Part shown: piece by piece, positions 1 to 11,131 of the stretch
Numbering within the stretch: position 1 is the stretch's first letter
How the letters are laid out: each line of letters begins with the position of its first letter
DNA from: Diphasiastrum complanatum
Lineage: Eukaryota; Streptophyta; Lycopodiopsida; Lycopodiales; Lycopodiaceae
Reading direction: 5' to 3'
Assembly (NCBI GenBank): GCA_029204225.1
Contig: CM055107.1
Span: 43,565,507 to 43,629,506 of the forward strand
DNA: 64,000 bases
Notes under the pieces: generated by a model
Database searches by the model: none
What the model saw: only the letters and a program-made list of their open reading frames with translations
Told to the model about the DNA's origin: nothing
Program-made: the position numbers and the translations under genes

Positions 1-184
1 AAGGGCACATGATTTGAACCTAGGTGGTGAACCTACAAACTGATCTTCCATGCTAAGCATCATCAAATGGCTACTTATATTGGATTTTCTACCGTCAATT
101 GAGATGAATAGAATCTATGAGGAAGAATTTATAGCCTTATTAGCAATTTATTGTTCACAATTATCTTTTAAGCTCTTTTGCTAA
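1..184. other. Unassigned flank left of family II-a
   Basis: No coding signal is visible. The boundary at about 184/185 is a breakpoint, because the family II LTR to its right lacks its last ~43 bases compared with the full copy at 11763-12453. The minus strand of positions 1-30 carries a GGTTCAAATCA motif that resembles a Pol III B-box, but no convincing A-box or tRNA fold accompanies it. Confidence 0.4.
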
Positions 185-832
185 GATCCACAAGGTGATT
201 GTATGCCTGTTAAACAATCTATCAGAAACTAGTCATCAGAAAACAAGATCTAGTTTCGCAGCTTGATAGGAAACAAGTAGAGACAATCAAAGCATTGATC
301 AAATGGTCTAATCTAACTCCACACGTGTGGAAATAAGGCTGTAGTACGGCCTGTAGACAGTGTTTACAAAGTGCCAAAGCTGGGTTTCATTGGAAAAATA
401 GAGTAATCACCATACAATGAGAGGAAACTCGAGTTTCTCCTTGAGGCTCCAAAAAGTTTCTATCTTCTCACTACGGAGAATGGAAATACATAGTAAAACA
501 CACTTCCTTTGCAAAGTTAGGTGAAAATCCAGCATGTAATAAGGAAGTAGACTCCACTTTCTTGCCCTAATGTGAAAACCCTAGCCTAGATCCAAGAGTC
601 ATGCTTGGTAGGTGCATGGTAGGTACAAATCTCATCATAAATCATGGTCTAGATCCTACAAAGTAGGAATCACTACCAAATAGACACAACCACTCCTCTT
701 GACTCATGGTAACCTACTTTAGGTGTGTATGTACAAGTGGCACTTTGGCCATTCAAGTAACCAACAAACAATATTGACAAAATGTACAATATTCTACATG
801 GCTAGATTTGCCAATGTAGGCAATTTTTCACA
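185..832 (-). repeat. Truncated 3' LTR of family II-a
   Basis: On the minus strand it begins TGTGAAAAATTGCC at 832 and matches the 691-bp LTRs at 11763-12453, 38198-38888 and 42873-43563. The final ~43 bp (GTACTTTTCACA end) are replaced by unrelated sequence. A CACACGTGTG palindrome lies at 320-329. A short polypurine tract (rc of 833-842, GAGGAGGAG) precedes it. Confidence 0.92.
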
Positions 833-1915
833 CTCCTCCTCAAATCTAGCCTTGGAGATCACAATGCTTTTATCAATAACTCCAATTGAAGATCTAAGCT
901 TGACAAATGAATCTTTAGGTAAAGGTTTAGTAAACAAATCAGCCAAGCAACTTGATGATGGCACGTGTTGGACTTGATCTCTTTAGCTTGCACTTTTTCC
1001 CTCACGAAATGATGAGCAATTTCGATGTGTTTGCTCCTTGCATGGAATGTAGGATTAGTTGCCAGTGATTGGGCTGATTGGTTGTCACAATAGATGATAG
1101 GGATCTCCTCCTCCATGACATGAAGCTCCACCAATACCCTTTTGAGCCACAAGACCTCCTTGCATGTTGATGTCAAGGCCTTGTATTCGGATTCTGTGGA
1201 AGATAGGGAGATGGTATCTTGCTTTTTGGAAAGCCATGATACTACTCCATCACATAGAAAGGTGGCAAAGGCACTTGTTGATCTTCTATCCACTTTGTCA
1301 CCTGCAAAATCCGAGTCACTATAGGCTCTTAAGCCAAGATTAGTTCCTTTATACAAAATACCAAAATTCTTAGTGAATGAAATGTATCTAAGAACTCTTT
1401 TGGCCATCTTCCAATGTGAAACTAGAGGACTTTGCATGAATTGGCTTAACTTTCCAACACTATAACTAAGATCAGGTCTAGTTATAGTTAAATAGATCAA
1501 GGAGCCAATAAGCCTTCTATATAATGTGATGTCCTCAAAGGATGCTTCATCACAACCAATAGATGCTTTTACATGTTGCTCCATTGGTGTCTCAATGCCT
1601 TTACAATTCTTCATTCCAAATCTATCTAGGATGGATGTAGCATATTTAGATTGACAAATGAAGCTAAAATCACATTCTCTAATAACCTCTATTCCAAGAA
1701 TGAAGCTCAATAGGCCGAGATCTACCATCTTAAACTCTTTTGCTAAAGCAATTTTTACATCTCTAATTCCATCTAGATCATTACCACTCAAGATAATGTC
1801 ATATACATACAAAACAAGAATAATGATCATGCCATCATGAAAAATTATATACAATGATGGATCATAGGCACTAATTACAAAATTGATGGAAATGAGAAAA
1901 GAGTTTAGCCTAGAG
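833..1915 (-). pseudogene. Family II-a reverse transcriptase C-terminal part and RNase H
   Basis: This is the 3' part of the II-a pol gene, encoding the end of the copia reverse transcriptase and the RNase H domain that removes the RNA template. RT marks include the LYVYDIIL segment at about 1798-1809, where the catalytic YVDD box reads YVYD. RNase H marks are YSDSDFAG, SLSSTESEYKAL and IYCDNQSAQSL. After the RNase H core the frame shifts by one base, so the expected ADLFTKPLPKDS tail lies in another frame. The same shift occurs in copy II-b. The upstream portion continues at 8229 beyond the family I insertion. Non-functional. Confidence 0.92.
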
Positions 1916-2777
1916 TGTTGAAAATTGTCACTTCTCACTTGACATTGGTTCATGTAAATATTGATCAAACATTAGAATATGTTGATGATATGATTTCACA
2001 CGTGTGGAGCATGTTCCCATGTGTGAAAGGATGTACTTTTCATGTTTGTATATATCCAAATTGATTTTGTATCATTCTAGTTAGTGTGAACATGAAATGA
2101 CTAGTTTTTAGTCAAGTTGACTAGTCACCTACAAATTAGCTTTTCCTTGCATGTGCATGAGTAAATGCTCCCACATGGCAAGTGGATGTTCACATGTGTG
2201 TATAGAGTACTAGAAGATAAGAGTTGACCATTTTCCTTAGATCCTATTTTGTAGGGAATATTCCTATATTCTAGGAGACTAGCTTTTTGGATTTTAGTCA
2301 TATTCTAGAAGGTCAACTATTGGATAAGGATCAAGGATGGATCAAATGGATAGATATGAGTGATGTGGCACTCTTCACACGTGTGAAGGCCTGCTGGACT
2401 GTACCAGACTCATGGATGTACTTGATCCATAAAAGGATCATCATTTTGCTAAGAAAATTGATGAGACTTTTGCACTCTACACTTTTGTGAGATTTCTAGT
2501 CATTTGTCTTGTGATTTTTATGCATGATTGCTATCTAGTATCATTGTACTTGTTGTTTCAGGTGCAGTCCGTACAGTGGACAGTACTCCACACGTGTGAA
2601 GCCGCTCTCACTAAAAAATGATGTGTTGATCCATTGCTCTTGCTTAAATCCAAGTGTAGTGAATCTAGATCAAGATCTAATGTGTAGAACTTGATAGATT
2701 CATTGATTAAGCAACCAATAACTCTCTATGATTGTAAAGTACAATCATTATTGTCCTAAAAACTGTAAAATTTATCA
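1916..2777 (+). repeat. 5' LTR of the family I element
   Basis: 862 bp, TG...CA ends, directly followed by the primer site. It carries the palindrome CACACGTGTG three times, at 1997, 2376 and 2589. The middle copy extends to the 16-bp palindrome CTTCACACGTGTGAAG (2373-2388). Near-copies in which CG has become TG also occur, for example at about 2014 and 2190. It contains a 67-codon open frame that is duplicated in the other LTR; I consider that frame incidental. Confidence 0.95.
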
Positions 2778-2790
2778 TGGTATCAGAGCT
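2778..2790 (+). other. Primer-binding site, family I
   Basis: TGGTATCAGAGCT immediately follows the LTR. It is complementary to the 3' end of plant initiator tRNA-Met, the usual primer for minus-strand synthesis in copia elements. Confidence 0.95.
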
Positions 2791-3372
2791 AAGTAAGAGA
2801 GTGATCATTGAATCATAAATCTTGTAAAGATCATTGGCAAAATTTGTTTTTTGGCCAATACTAGTAAGGGCGAGTTCTTCTAGAGTGATAGCTTGTAATC
2901 ATTTGGATCAAAACGACTTGGAGGCTGTGTATGTACTTTTCACACGTGTGAAACCGTACAGCAACTTTCAATTCAAGTTACTTTGTGTTTTTTGGTCCCA
3001 AAATCACAATACTAGTTCATTTTTGGTGCTTTTTGAAGCATAGTATTGATCTAGATTCATTCTAACTAATGCCTATGACCAAATAGTGTTTTGGATCATT
3101 GAAGCATTTCTTTTTAGAGTCTAAGATCAGATCTAAGAGGCTGATTTGTTCAGATCCTTAGTTGAAGTGAAATCTCTAAGAAAAGTGTAAAACAATTTTT
3201 TTTGTGAGAGTGAAAGCTAGAAATTTTTGGTAAGATCTTTGAGTATCATTCAAGCTTGTGTGTTAGTTTGATAGAGACAAGCCTATAGGCATTCTAGTAA
3301 GCTTTAGGCCACTTCATAGATCTTTTAAAATTCAAAAATCTTTGTGATTTTTAAAAGAGCATTCATTCTAAA
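2791..3372 (+). other. Leader (5' untranslated region) of family I
   Basis: About 580 bp between the primer site and the gag start codon, presumably holding the packaging signal. It contains another CACACGTGTG at 2941-2950. The preceding bases GTACTTTT resemble the sequence around the family II LTR end. No long reading frame continues into gag. Confidence 0.75.
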
Positions 3373-6300
3373 ATGTCATCCATGGGTGGATATTTGATGG
3401 AATCAAGTGAGAGACTCACTTCCACAAATTATTCCATTTGGAAAGTGAGAATGGAATCACTCCTAGTGATCCATGATCTATATGACATAGTTCAAGGAGT
3501 AGAGGAAGAGCCTCAAACTCCCCAAGAACAAGCCAAATACAAGAAGAGAGCAAGATTAGCTCTACATTGCATAAAGTTAAATGTATGCAATGACCTCTTG
3601 AAAGAGGTGTCTTCTTGTACCTCATCCAAAGAGGCTTGGGATTCATTAAAGAGCATTTATGAATCGAACAATACTTCAAGAATCCTCATGCTAAGAAATC
3701 AAGTTTTCCAAAGCATGAAAGGAAGTGGAGAGAGTGGACAAGAGTATGTTCTTAGGATCAAATCTCTTAACAAGGAGTTAAGTGCAATAGGAGAGAAGAT
3801 CCAAGATCAAGAACTAGTACAAATCATTTTGAATGGTCTAAGTGATGAGTTTACCAACTTAGTCCAATCATTTGCCATTCAAGACTCTCTTCCATCCATT
3901 GAAAAGTTGCACAATGTTCTTGTGGCCGAGGAGAGTAGGCTTCTACACCTCAAGACAAGAATGGATAGCATGTCACTTAATGGAGGAGAGGAGAAAGCTA
4001 ACTTTACATCTAAAGGCAAGAAAAAGCAAAATCCATTCAAGAAAAATCAAGGCAAGGAGGCCGAGATGAAGAATGGAGGATCTACCTCCAAAGGCAAAGT
4101 GAAGAACAAGGCAAAACTAAAGTGTTTCTTTTGTGGAAAGAAAGGACACTTTGCCTCAGAATGCTACTTGAAGAAGAATCAACAAGCCAAAGGAGATCAA
4201 GGGAACATTGCTCAAGAGGAAGAATATGAGGATGGATTCAACACATCCTTAATGGTTGCATCTACACCAACTTCAAGTCAAGACACATGGTGGATAGATA
4301 GTGGGGCTAGTTCCCACATGTCCTTTAACAAGCATTATTTTTCTACTCTTCTATCTTGTAATGACTCTAAGAAGTCAATATACACTGCTAGTGATCAAGC
4401 ATGCAAGATAGATGGCATAGGATCTATACCTCTTTGTTTAGGCACATCTAAAAGGATAGATCTAGATAATGTTTTGTATGTTCCTACCATTTCAAGAAAC
4501 TTGCTTAGTGTAGGACAATTAATGGACAATGGACTAGATGTACATTTCAAGAATGGAGTTTGTTCCATCTTGAAAAATGATAAGTGCATAGCTAGTGGCA
4601 TTAAGCAAGGTAGACTTTTCAAGTTGGATGCTAATGTTGCAAGTGAAAGTGTGAACTTGGCTAGGGAGGAGCTAACTCAAGTGGAGCTTTGGCATAAGAG
4701 ATTAGGCCATCCTAATCTTCAATCTATGGAGTCAATGGCAAGCAAGGAACTAGCTCTCGGCCTACCAAGAGCTTTCAAGAAGTGTGGAAAAATGTGTGAG
4801 GCATGTGGCCTTGCAAAGTCACACAAATCTTCTTACAAGAAATCTTCATCAAGATCTCTCTCTCCCTTGGATCTCATACATTCTGATGTACATAGTTTTT
4901 CACATGCAAGTAATGGAGGTGCCTTGATGTATGTAACTTTTATAGATGATTGTACTAGATTCACATGGATTGAGTTACTATCAAAGAAAAATCTTGTTTA
5001 TGAAGCTTTCATTAAGTTCAAGTCTCTAGTAGAGAAACAACTTAGTACTTCTATCAAAGCACTAAGATGTGATAATGGAGGAGAGTACACCTCCAATAAA
5101 ATGAAAGACTTTTGTGAGATCAATGGTATTAAGTTACAATACACTTGTTCCTACACCCCTCAACAAAATGGGGTGGCCGAGAGGAAAAATAGGAGTCTAT
5201 GTGAGTGTGCAAAGTCCTTGAGGCTTGATGCATCACTTCCCATCTCATTTTGGGGAGAAGCCATAACATGTGCTAATTATTTGTGTAATAGACTTCCTAG
5301 TAGTGCTATAGATGGGATCTCACCTTATCAAGCCTTGTTTGATAAGAAACCCAATGTAAAATATTTTAAGATCTTTGGATGTACTTGTTATGTACACATT
5401 CCTTTGGAGACTAGAAGGAAAGAAGATGCTACCTCCTTCAAAGGAATCTTTGTTGGCTATGGAGAAAATAGCAAGGGATATAGGATATATGATCCTACAT
5501 CCAAGAAAGTAAAGGTAAGCAAGGATGTACTTTTTGATGAGTCACAATTTGCTAAGAGCTTGTCAAATGGATCTAACCCATTGTGCATTGAAGATCTTGA
5601 CAAATCCGAGGAGGATCTTGACAAACCCGAGGAGGATCATGACAAACCCGAGGATGGAGATTTGGATCCAAGTCAAAAGGGGCCAAGAAGATCATCAAGG
5701 AGCAAGGCCGAGCCCTCAAGGCTTACCTATGTGGACAAGGGAAAGCAAAAGGAAGGCTCTACATCTTCTACCTCTTACTCTTTTTTAGCTACATTGATTG
5801 AAGAACCATCATCTTTTGAAGAAGCATGTAAATCTAAAGTTTGGAGAGATGCAATGCAAGTAGAGTATGATGCATTTGAAGAAAATCATACTTGGAATCT
5901 TGTAAATCTTCCAAGAGGAAAGAAACCACTTGCATGTAAGTGGATTTATAGAATTAAGTACAATCAAGATGGATCTATTAGTAAATACAAAGCTAGGCTT
6001 GTTGCTAAGGGATTTCTTCAAATAAAAGGATTGGATTATGAAGAAACATTTGCACCTGTAGCTAAGCTTGTAACTATTAGATTAATCATTTGCATTGCTA
6101 CTTTGTTCAAATGGGATCTCTACCAAATGGATGTGACAAATGCCTTCTTGAATGGCTTCTTAGAAGAGGAAATCTACATGATGCAACCCGAGGGCTTCAT
6201 CAAGATTGGTGAGGAGCAAAAGGTGTGCTACTTAAGGAAGAGCCTATATGGCTTGAAGCAAGCACCTAGAGCTTGGTACTCTAGGTTGCATGATTTTCTC

Positions 6301-7353
6301 TATTCCCTTGGCTTTGTACTAAGTGCTTATGAACCTTCTTTATATTTCAAATGTAATGAAGGAAAGATCATCATTTTGGTTCTTTATGTTGATGACATCA
6401 TTATGACAGGAAATGATGATGATGGCATAGGCAAAGTAAAAGTTGACTTATCTAGTGAGTTCAAGATGGTAGATCTAGGCTTCCTAAAGTTTATACTTGG
6501 GATAGAAGTGTCTAGAAGTAGCAATTGTACTTTCATAAGTCAATCTAAGTATGCTACTTCCATTCTTGAAAGATTTGGTATGAAAGATTGTAAGGGGATT
6601 GACACCCCTATGGAGCATGTTGTGAAAGCAACTAATGAAGGTGATGAAGCATCCTTTGAGGACATCACTCTCTTTAGGAAGCTTATAGGCTCTCTAATCT
6701 ATTTAACCATCACTAGACCTGACTTAAGTTTTTGTGTAAGCAAGTTGAGTCAAAGTATGCAAGCTCCTTTAATTCATCATTGGAAAAGTGCCAAGAGAGT
6801 ACTTAGATATGTTTCTAGTACTAGATTTTTTGGTATACTTTATGAAGGATCTAACTTGCACTTGAGAGCCTACTCGGATTCAGATTTTGCAGGTGACAAG
6901 ATGGATAGGAAGTCCATTAGTGCATTTGCAACATTTCTTTGTGGAGGAGTGATATCTTGGCTTTCCAAAAAGCAAGATACAATCTCACTATCTTCTTGTG
7001 AAGCCGAGTACAAGGCATTGACTTCAACAACCAAAGAGCTCTTATGGCTAAGAAGACTCTTGATGGAACTACATGTGCTAGAGGCCGAGGAGATCCCTTA
7101 CATATTTTGTGACAATCAAGCTTCTCAACAAATTGCTTCAAATCCTATCTTCCATGCTAGAACAAAGCATATTGAGATAGCTCACCACTTTGTGAGGGAG
7201 AAGGTACAATCCAAGGAAGTGCAACTACATCATGTACCATCATCCGAATGCATAGCTGATATCTTAACCAAACCATTGTCCAAAGATCCATTTTTTAAGT
7301 TAAGATATGCTCTTGGAATTGTAGATAGATGTACACTAGATTTGCCAAGTTAG
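3373..7353 (+). CDS. Family I gag-pol polyprotein, intact (1,326 aa)
   Basis: One reading frame encodes the whole copia polyprotein in the order gag, protease, integrase, reverse transcriptase, RNase H. Visible marks: a gag UBN2-type region (about residues 20-195); a CCHC zinc knuckle CFFCGKKGHFASEC starting at residue 251; protease WWIDSGASSHM with Asp 309; a GAG-pre-integrase HHCC region (LWHKRLGH near 439-446); an integrase triad D505, D567, E603, giving exact D-x35-E spacing; RT with YVDD at 1005-1008; and RNase H acidic residues in YSDSDFAG (near 1169), EAEY (near 1210-1212) and FCDNQ (D1247). A 7-residue acidic motif of the type DLDKPEE is repeated three times between integrase and RT. 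The ATG at 3373 lies 582 bp after the primer site and is preceded by no competing frame. All catalytic residues I could check are present. Confidence 0.96.
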   Translation: MSSMGGYLMESSERLTSTNYSIWKVRMESLLVIHDLYDIVQGVEEEPQTPQEQAKYKKRARLALHCIKLNVCNDLLKEVSSCTSSKEAWDSLKSIYESNNTSRILMLRNQVFQSMKGSGESGQEYVLRIKSLNKELSAIGEKIQDQELVQIILNGLSDEFTNLVQSFAIQDSLPSIEKLHNVLVAEESRLLHLKTRMDSMSLNGGEEKANFTSKGKKKQNPFKKNQGKEAEMKNGGSTSKGKVKNKAKLKCFFCGKKGHFASECYLKKNQQAKGDQGNIAQEEEYEDGFNTSLMVASTPTSSQDTWWIDSGASSHMSFNKHYFSTLLSCNDSKKSIYTASDQACKIDGIGSIPLCLGTSKRIDLDNVLYVPTISRNLLSVGQLMDNGLDVHFKNGVCSILKNDKCIASGIKQGRLFKLDANVASESVNLAREELTQVELWHKRLGHPNLQSMESMASKELALGLPRAFKKCGKMCEACGLAKSHKSSYKKSSSRSLSPLDLIHSDVHSFSHASNGGALMYVTFIDDCTRFTWIELLSKKNLVYEAFIKFKSLVEKQLSTSIKALRCDNGGEYTSNKMKDFCEINGIKLQYTCSYTPQQNGVAERKNRSLCECAKSLRLDASLPISFWGEAITCANYLCNRLPSSAIDGISPYQALFDKKPNVKYFKIFGCTCYVHIPLETRRKEDATSFKGIFVGYGENSKGYRIYDPTSKKVKVSKDVLFDESQFAKSLSNGSNPLCIEDLDKSEEDLDKPEEDHDKPEDGDLDPSQKGPRRSSRSKAEPSRLTYVDKGKQKEGSTSSTSYSFLATLIEEPSSFEEACKSKVWRDAMQVEYDAFEENHTWNLVNLPRGKKPLACKWIYRIKYNQDGSISKYKARLVAKGFLQIKGLDYEETFAPVAKLVTIRLIICIATLFKWDLYQMDVTNAFLNGFLEEEIYMMQPEGFIKIGEEQKVCYLRKSLYGLKQAPRAWYSRLHDFLYSLGFVLSAYEPSLYFKCNEGKIIILVLYVDDIIMTGNDDDGIGKVKVDLSSEFKMVDLGFLKFILGIEVSRSSNCTFISQSKYATSILERFGMKDCKGIDTPMEHVVKATNEGDEASFEDITLFRKLIGSLIYLTITRPDLSFCVSKLSQSMQAPLIHHWKSAKRVLRYVSSTRFFGILYEGSNLHLRAYSDSDFAGDKMDRKSISAFATFLCGGVISWLSKKQDTISLSSCEAEYKALTSTTKELLWLRRLLMELHVLEAEEIPYIFCDNQASQQIASNPIFHARTKHIEIAHHFVREKVQSKEVQLHHVPSSECIADILTKPLSKDPFFKLRYALGIVDRCTLDLPS

Positions 7354-7354
7354 A

Positions 7355-7366
7355 AGTGAGGAGGAG
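7355..7366 (+). other. Polypurine tract, family I
   Basis: The purine run AAGTGAGGAGGAG lies between the stop codon and the 3' LTR, at the position from which plus-strand synthesis is primed. Confidence 0.85.
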
Positions 7367-8228
7367 TGTTGAAAATTGTCACTTCTCACTTGACATTGGT
7401 TCATGTAAATATTGATCAAACATTAGAATATGTTGATGATATGATTTCACACGTGTGGAGCATGTTCCCATGTGTGAAAGGATGTACTTTTCATGTTTGT
7501 ATATATCCAAATTGATTTTGTATCATTCTAGTTAGTGTGAACATGAAATGACTAGTTTTTAGTCAAGTTGACTAGTCACCTACAAATTAGCTTTTCCTTG
7601 CATGTGCATGAGTAAATGCTCCCACATGGCAAGTGGATGTTCACATGTGTGTATAGAGTACTAGAAGATAAGAGTTGACCATTTTCCTTAGATCCTATTT
7701 TGTAGGGAATATTCCTATATTCTAGGAGACTAGCTTTTTGGATTTTAGTCATATTCTAGAAGGTCAACTATTGGATAAGGATCAAGGATGGATCAAATGG
7801 ATAGATATGAGTGATGTGGCACTCTTCACACGTGTGAAGGCCTGCTGGACTGTACCAGACTCATGGATGTACTTGATCCATAAAAGGATCATCATTTTGC
7901 TAAGAAAATTGATGAGACTTTTGCACTCTACACTTTTGTGAGATTTCTAGTCATTTGTCTTGTGATTTTTATGCATGATTGCTATCTAGTATCATTGTAC
8001 TTGTTGTTTCAGGTGCAGTCCGTACAGTGGACAGTACTCCACACGTGTGAAGCCGCTCTCACTAAAAAATGATGTGTTGATCCATTGCTCTTGCTTAAAT
8101 CCAAGTGTAGTGAATCTAGATCAAGATCTAATGTGTAGAACTTGATAGATTCATTGATTAAGCAACCAATAACTCTCTATGATTGTAAAGTACAATCATT
8201 ATTGTCCTAAAAACTGTAAAATTTATCA
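7367..8228 (+). repeat. 3' LTR of the family I element
   Basis: 862 bp, the same length as the 5' LTR, and without visible differences in the stretches I compared. CACACGTGTG copies lie at 7448, 7827 and 8040. It ends TTTATCA, followed by the AGAG target repeat and the resumed II-a RT sequence. Confidence 0.95.
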
Positions 8229-11131
8229 AGAGTACCATGCTCTAGGTGCTTGCTTGAGCCCATAAAGGCTCTTCTTCAAAAAACACACCTTTCCTTCATG
8301 CTTTGCCTTGATGAAGCCCTCGGGTTGCTTCATGTAGATCTCTTCCTCCAAATAACCATTGAGGAATGCATTTGTGAAGTCAAGTTGGAATAGCTCCCAA
8401 TTGAAGGTTGTAGCAAGACTAATGATCAACCTGATAGTAACAAGCTTAGCCACAGGAGCAAAAGTCTCATCATAGTCAATGCCTTTGGTTTGTAAAAAAC
8501 CTTTGGCAACAAGCCTAGCTTTATGCTTGCTTATTGATCCATCTTGATTATACTTCAATCTAAACACCCACTTGCAATCAAGAGGTTTCTTCCCTTGAGG
8601 AAGATCCACAAGATCCCAAGTATGATTCTCAATAAGAGCATCATACTCTACTTACATAGCATCCATCCAACTTTTAGACTTACAAGCATCTTCATAGCAT
8701 GTTGGCTCATCTAACATTGAAGTAAGAAAGGTGTAAGATGTGAAAGATGATGAGCCTTCCCTTTGATCACCTTGACCATCATAGGTGAGCCTCAATGGCT
8801 CGGATCTTGCCCTTGTAGATCTTCTTGGAGTTCTTGGAGTTCTTGCATCTTGAGGTGGATCCTCAAGTTCTTCTTCACTTGGAAGCTCATCCTCCATCCT
8901 AGCATGATCCTTGGCATCAAGATGATTAGTAGCATTATCATCCAAATCACAAGCATGTCCTTCATAAAAAATAACATCCCTACTCACTATCACCTTGCTA
9001 GTGATGGGATTGAAGACTCTATAACCTTTGCTATTCTCACCATATCCCACAAAGATGCCTTTGATGGATGTTGCATCATCCTTCCTTCTCTTATCCAAGG
9101 ATTGGTGTACATAGCAAGTGGATCCAAAAACTTTGAGATCTTTGAGATTGGGCTTCTCTCCAAATAGAGCTTCAAATGGTGTGATTCCTCCAATGGCTTG
9201 GTTTGGCAATCTATTGCACAAATAGTTAGCACAAGCTATTGCTTCACCCCAAAATGGTTTGGATAGAGAAGCATCTAGCCTTAAGGCCTTACCACACTCA
9301 CAAAGAGATCTATTTCTTCTCTCACTCACTCCATTTTGTTGAGGGGTGTATGGACATGACAACTTCCTCTTTATGCCATTAGAAATACAAAAGTCAATCA
9401 ACTTATTGGAGACATATTCACCTCCATTATCACTCCTTAATACCTTAATCTTGGTACTAAGTTGATTTTCTACCAAACTCTTGAACTTTACAAAAGAATC
9501 AAACACCATTGATTTGCTAGACAAGAGGTACATCCAACAAAATCTAGAATATTCATCAATGAAGATTACATAGTACTTGGCACCACCATTAGACTCATGT
9601 GAAAAACTATGAACATCCGAATGGATGAGTTCAAGAGGAGAGTTTGATCTTGATGTAGATCTTGAGAAGGGTAGCTTGTGAGCCTTTGAGAGGCTGCATG
9701 CTTCACATCTCTTCCCACACTTTGACAAATGCTTGGGGAGTCCAACTGCAAGCTCCTTTGTAGCCATAGATTCCATGGCTTGTAGTTGGGGTGGCCCAAC
9801 CTTTTGTGCCACAGTTCCACCTTTGATAGCTCCACCTTTGCCAAGTTAACACTCTCCACTGCAATATTAGCATCAAGCTTAAACAATCTACCTTGCTTAA
9901 AGACTTTGGCTATACATTCATCATTTCTAAGGATGGAACAAACTCCATGCTTAAATTGTACATCTAGGCCATTATCCATTAACTGGCCAACACTAAGCAA
10001 ATTCTTGGTTAACTTAGGAACATAAAGAACATTATCTAGATTCATCCTTTTGGATGATCCCACATACAAGGGAATTGTTCCTATTCCACTTATCTTACAT
10101 TCTTGACTACTTGCAGTATAGATTGATCTATGTAAGTCATTGTAAGAAAGTAAGGTGGAGAATATGTCCTTTTGATATGTCATGTGGGAACTTGCCCCAC
10201 TATCAATCCACCAAGAATCATTGGTGTTGCTCTTGGATGATGGTGGTTTGTTGGAAACCATCAAGGATGACTCTTCATCCTCCTCTTCCTCCTGATGTGC
10301 AATGCTGCTTTGTTTGCTCTCTTGTGCCTTCTTCTTCTTGAGACATTCTGATGCAAAATGTCCTTTCTTTCCACAGAAAAAACATTTGTACTTGGACTTG
10401 TCTTTGATCTTGCCCTTTGAGCTTGAAGTCTCATCCTCCTCCTTGGTCTCCTTGAAGTGCTTCTTCTTGCCATTGGTCTTCTTCTTGCTTTTGAATGAGA
10501 AATTAGCTTTCTCATCACCATCCTGCAGAGAAATAGCATTCATTCTTGCATTGGTATGCAACATCCTACACTCTTCAGCTACTAATACACTGTGTAGCTT
10601 TTCTATAGTAGGCAAAGTGTCTTGGATTGCAAAGCTTTGGACCAAATTTGTAAAGCCACTCCCTAGACCATTTAGGACAATCTGAACAAGCTCACTATCT
10701 TGAATCTTCTCTCCAATGGAAGCTAACTCCCTATTAAGAGACTTGATTCTTAGCACATAATCTTGTGCATTCTCATCACTCCTCTTCATGCTTTGTAGAA
10801 TCTGATTCCTAAGCATGAGAACCCTCGAAGTATTACTAGACTCATAGATAGATTTTAAAGATTCCCAAGCCTCTTTAGCACTCTTACATGATGATACTTC
10901 CCTTAAAAGATCATTGCCTGCATTCATCTTAATACAGTGAAGTGCAAGCCTAGACCTTTTCTTGTATCTCACTAATTCCTATGCACCTAGAGGTTCATCT
11001 TCATCATCTATTAGAAACTCATAAAGATCCTGGAGCACCATTAGTGACTCCATCCTCACTTTTCAAATAGCATAATTGGTAGAATTTAACCTCTCACTAG
11101 CTTCTAGAAGGTAGGCTCCCACTGATCCCAT
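8229..11131 (-). pseudogene. Family II-a gag, protease, integrase and N-terminal RT, broken
   Basis: The first two thirds of II-a gag-pol, starting at the ATG at 11129-11131 (MGSVGAYLLEAS-like start, as in copy II-b). Gag carries UBN2-type sequence and the zinc knuckle CFFCGKKGHFASEC. Then follow protease WWIDSGASSHMTY, pre-integrase LWHKRLGHPN, integrase with HSDVHSF, SDNGGEY and QQNGVSERRNRS, and the RT start DYDETFAPVAKLVTIR. Damage visible against copy II-b: a Trp codon in NYAIWK now TGA (about 11066), a Gln codon now TAG (about 10980), a one-base shift in the pre-integrase region near 9800, and a Gln codon now TAA near 8656. It ends at the family I insertion point; the rest of RT is at 833-1915. 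Confidence 0.93.

Larger units (their letters stand above)
1916..8228 (+). mobile_element. Complete, apparently intact family I Ty1/copia retrotransposon
   Basis: This 6,313-bp element has two 862-bp LTRs (1916-2777 and 7367-8228), a tRNA-Met-type primer site immediately after the 5' LTR, one uninterrupted 1,326-codon gag-pol gene and a polypurine tract before the 3' LTR. The LTRs begin TGTTGAAAATTG and end TTTATCA. Wherever I compared them I saw no difference, which suggests a very recent insertion. It is inserted in the RT gene of II-a. The flanks share AGAG (1912-1915 and 8229-8232), a 4-bp duplication instead of the usual 5. This is the only element in the window that looks capable of autonomous transposition. 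Confidence 0.96.

Noticed and set aside
1-30. Possible SINE or tRNA 3' end (GGTTCAAATCA on the minus strand)
   Set aside because: Only a B-box-like motif is present, with no A-box, acceptor stem or poly-A/T tail.
2287-2490. 67-codon open frame, repeated at 7738-7941
   Set aside because: It lies inside the LTRs of family I. The duplication reflects LTR identity, not a gene.
10302-10685. 127-codon frame antisense to gag, also at 39968-40351
   Set aside because: A reverse-strand shadow of the gag zinc-knuckle region; Leu/Phe-rich because it is antisense to Lys-rich codons.
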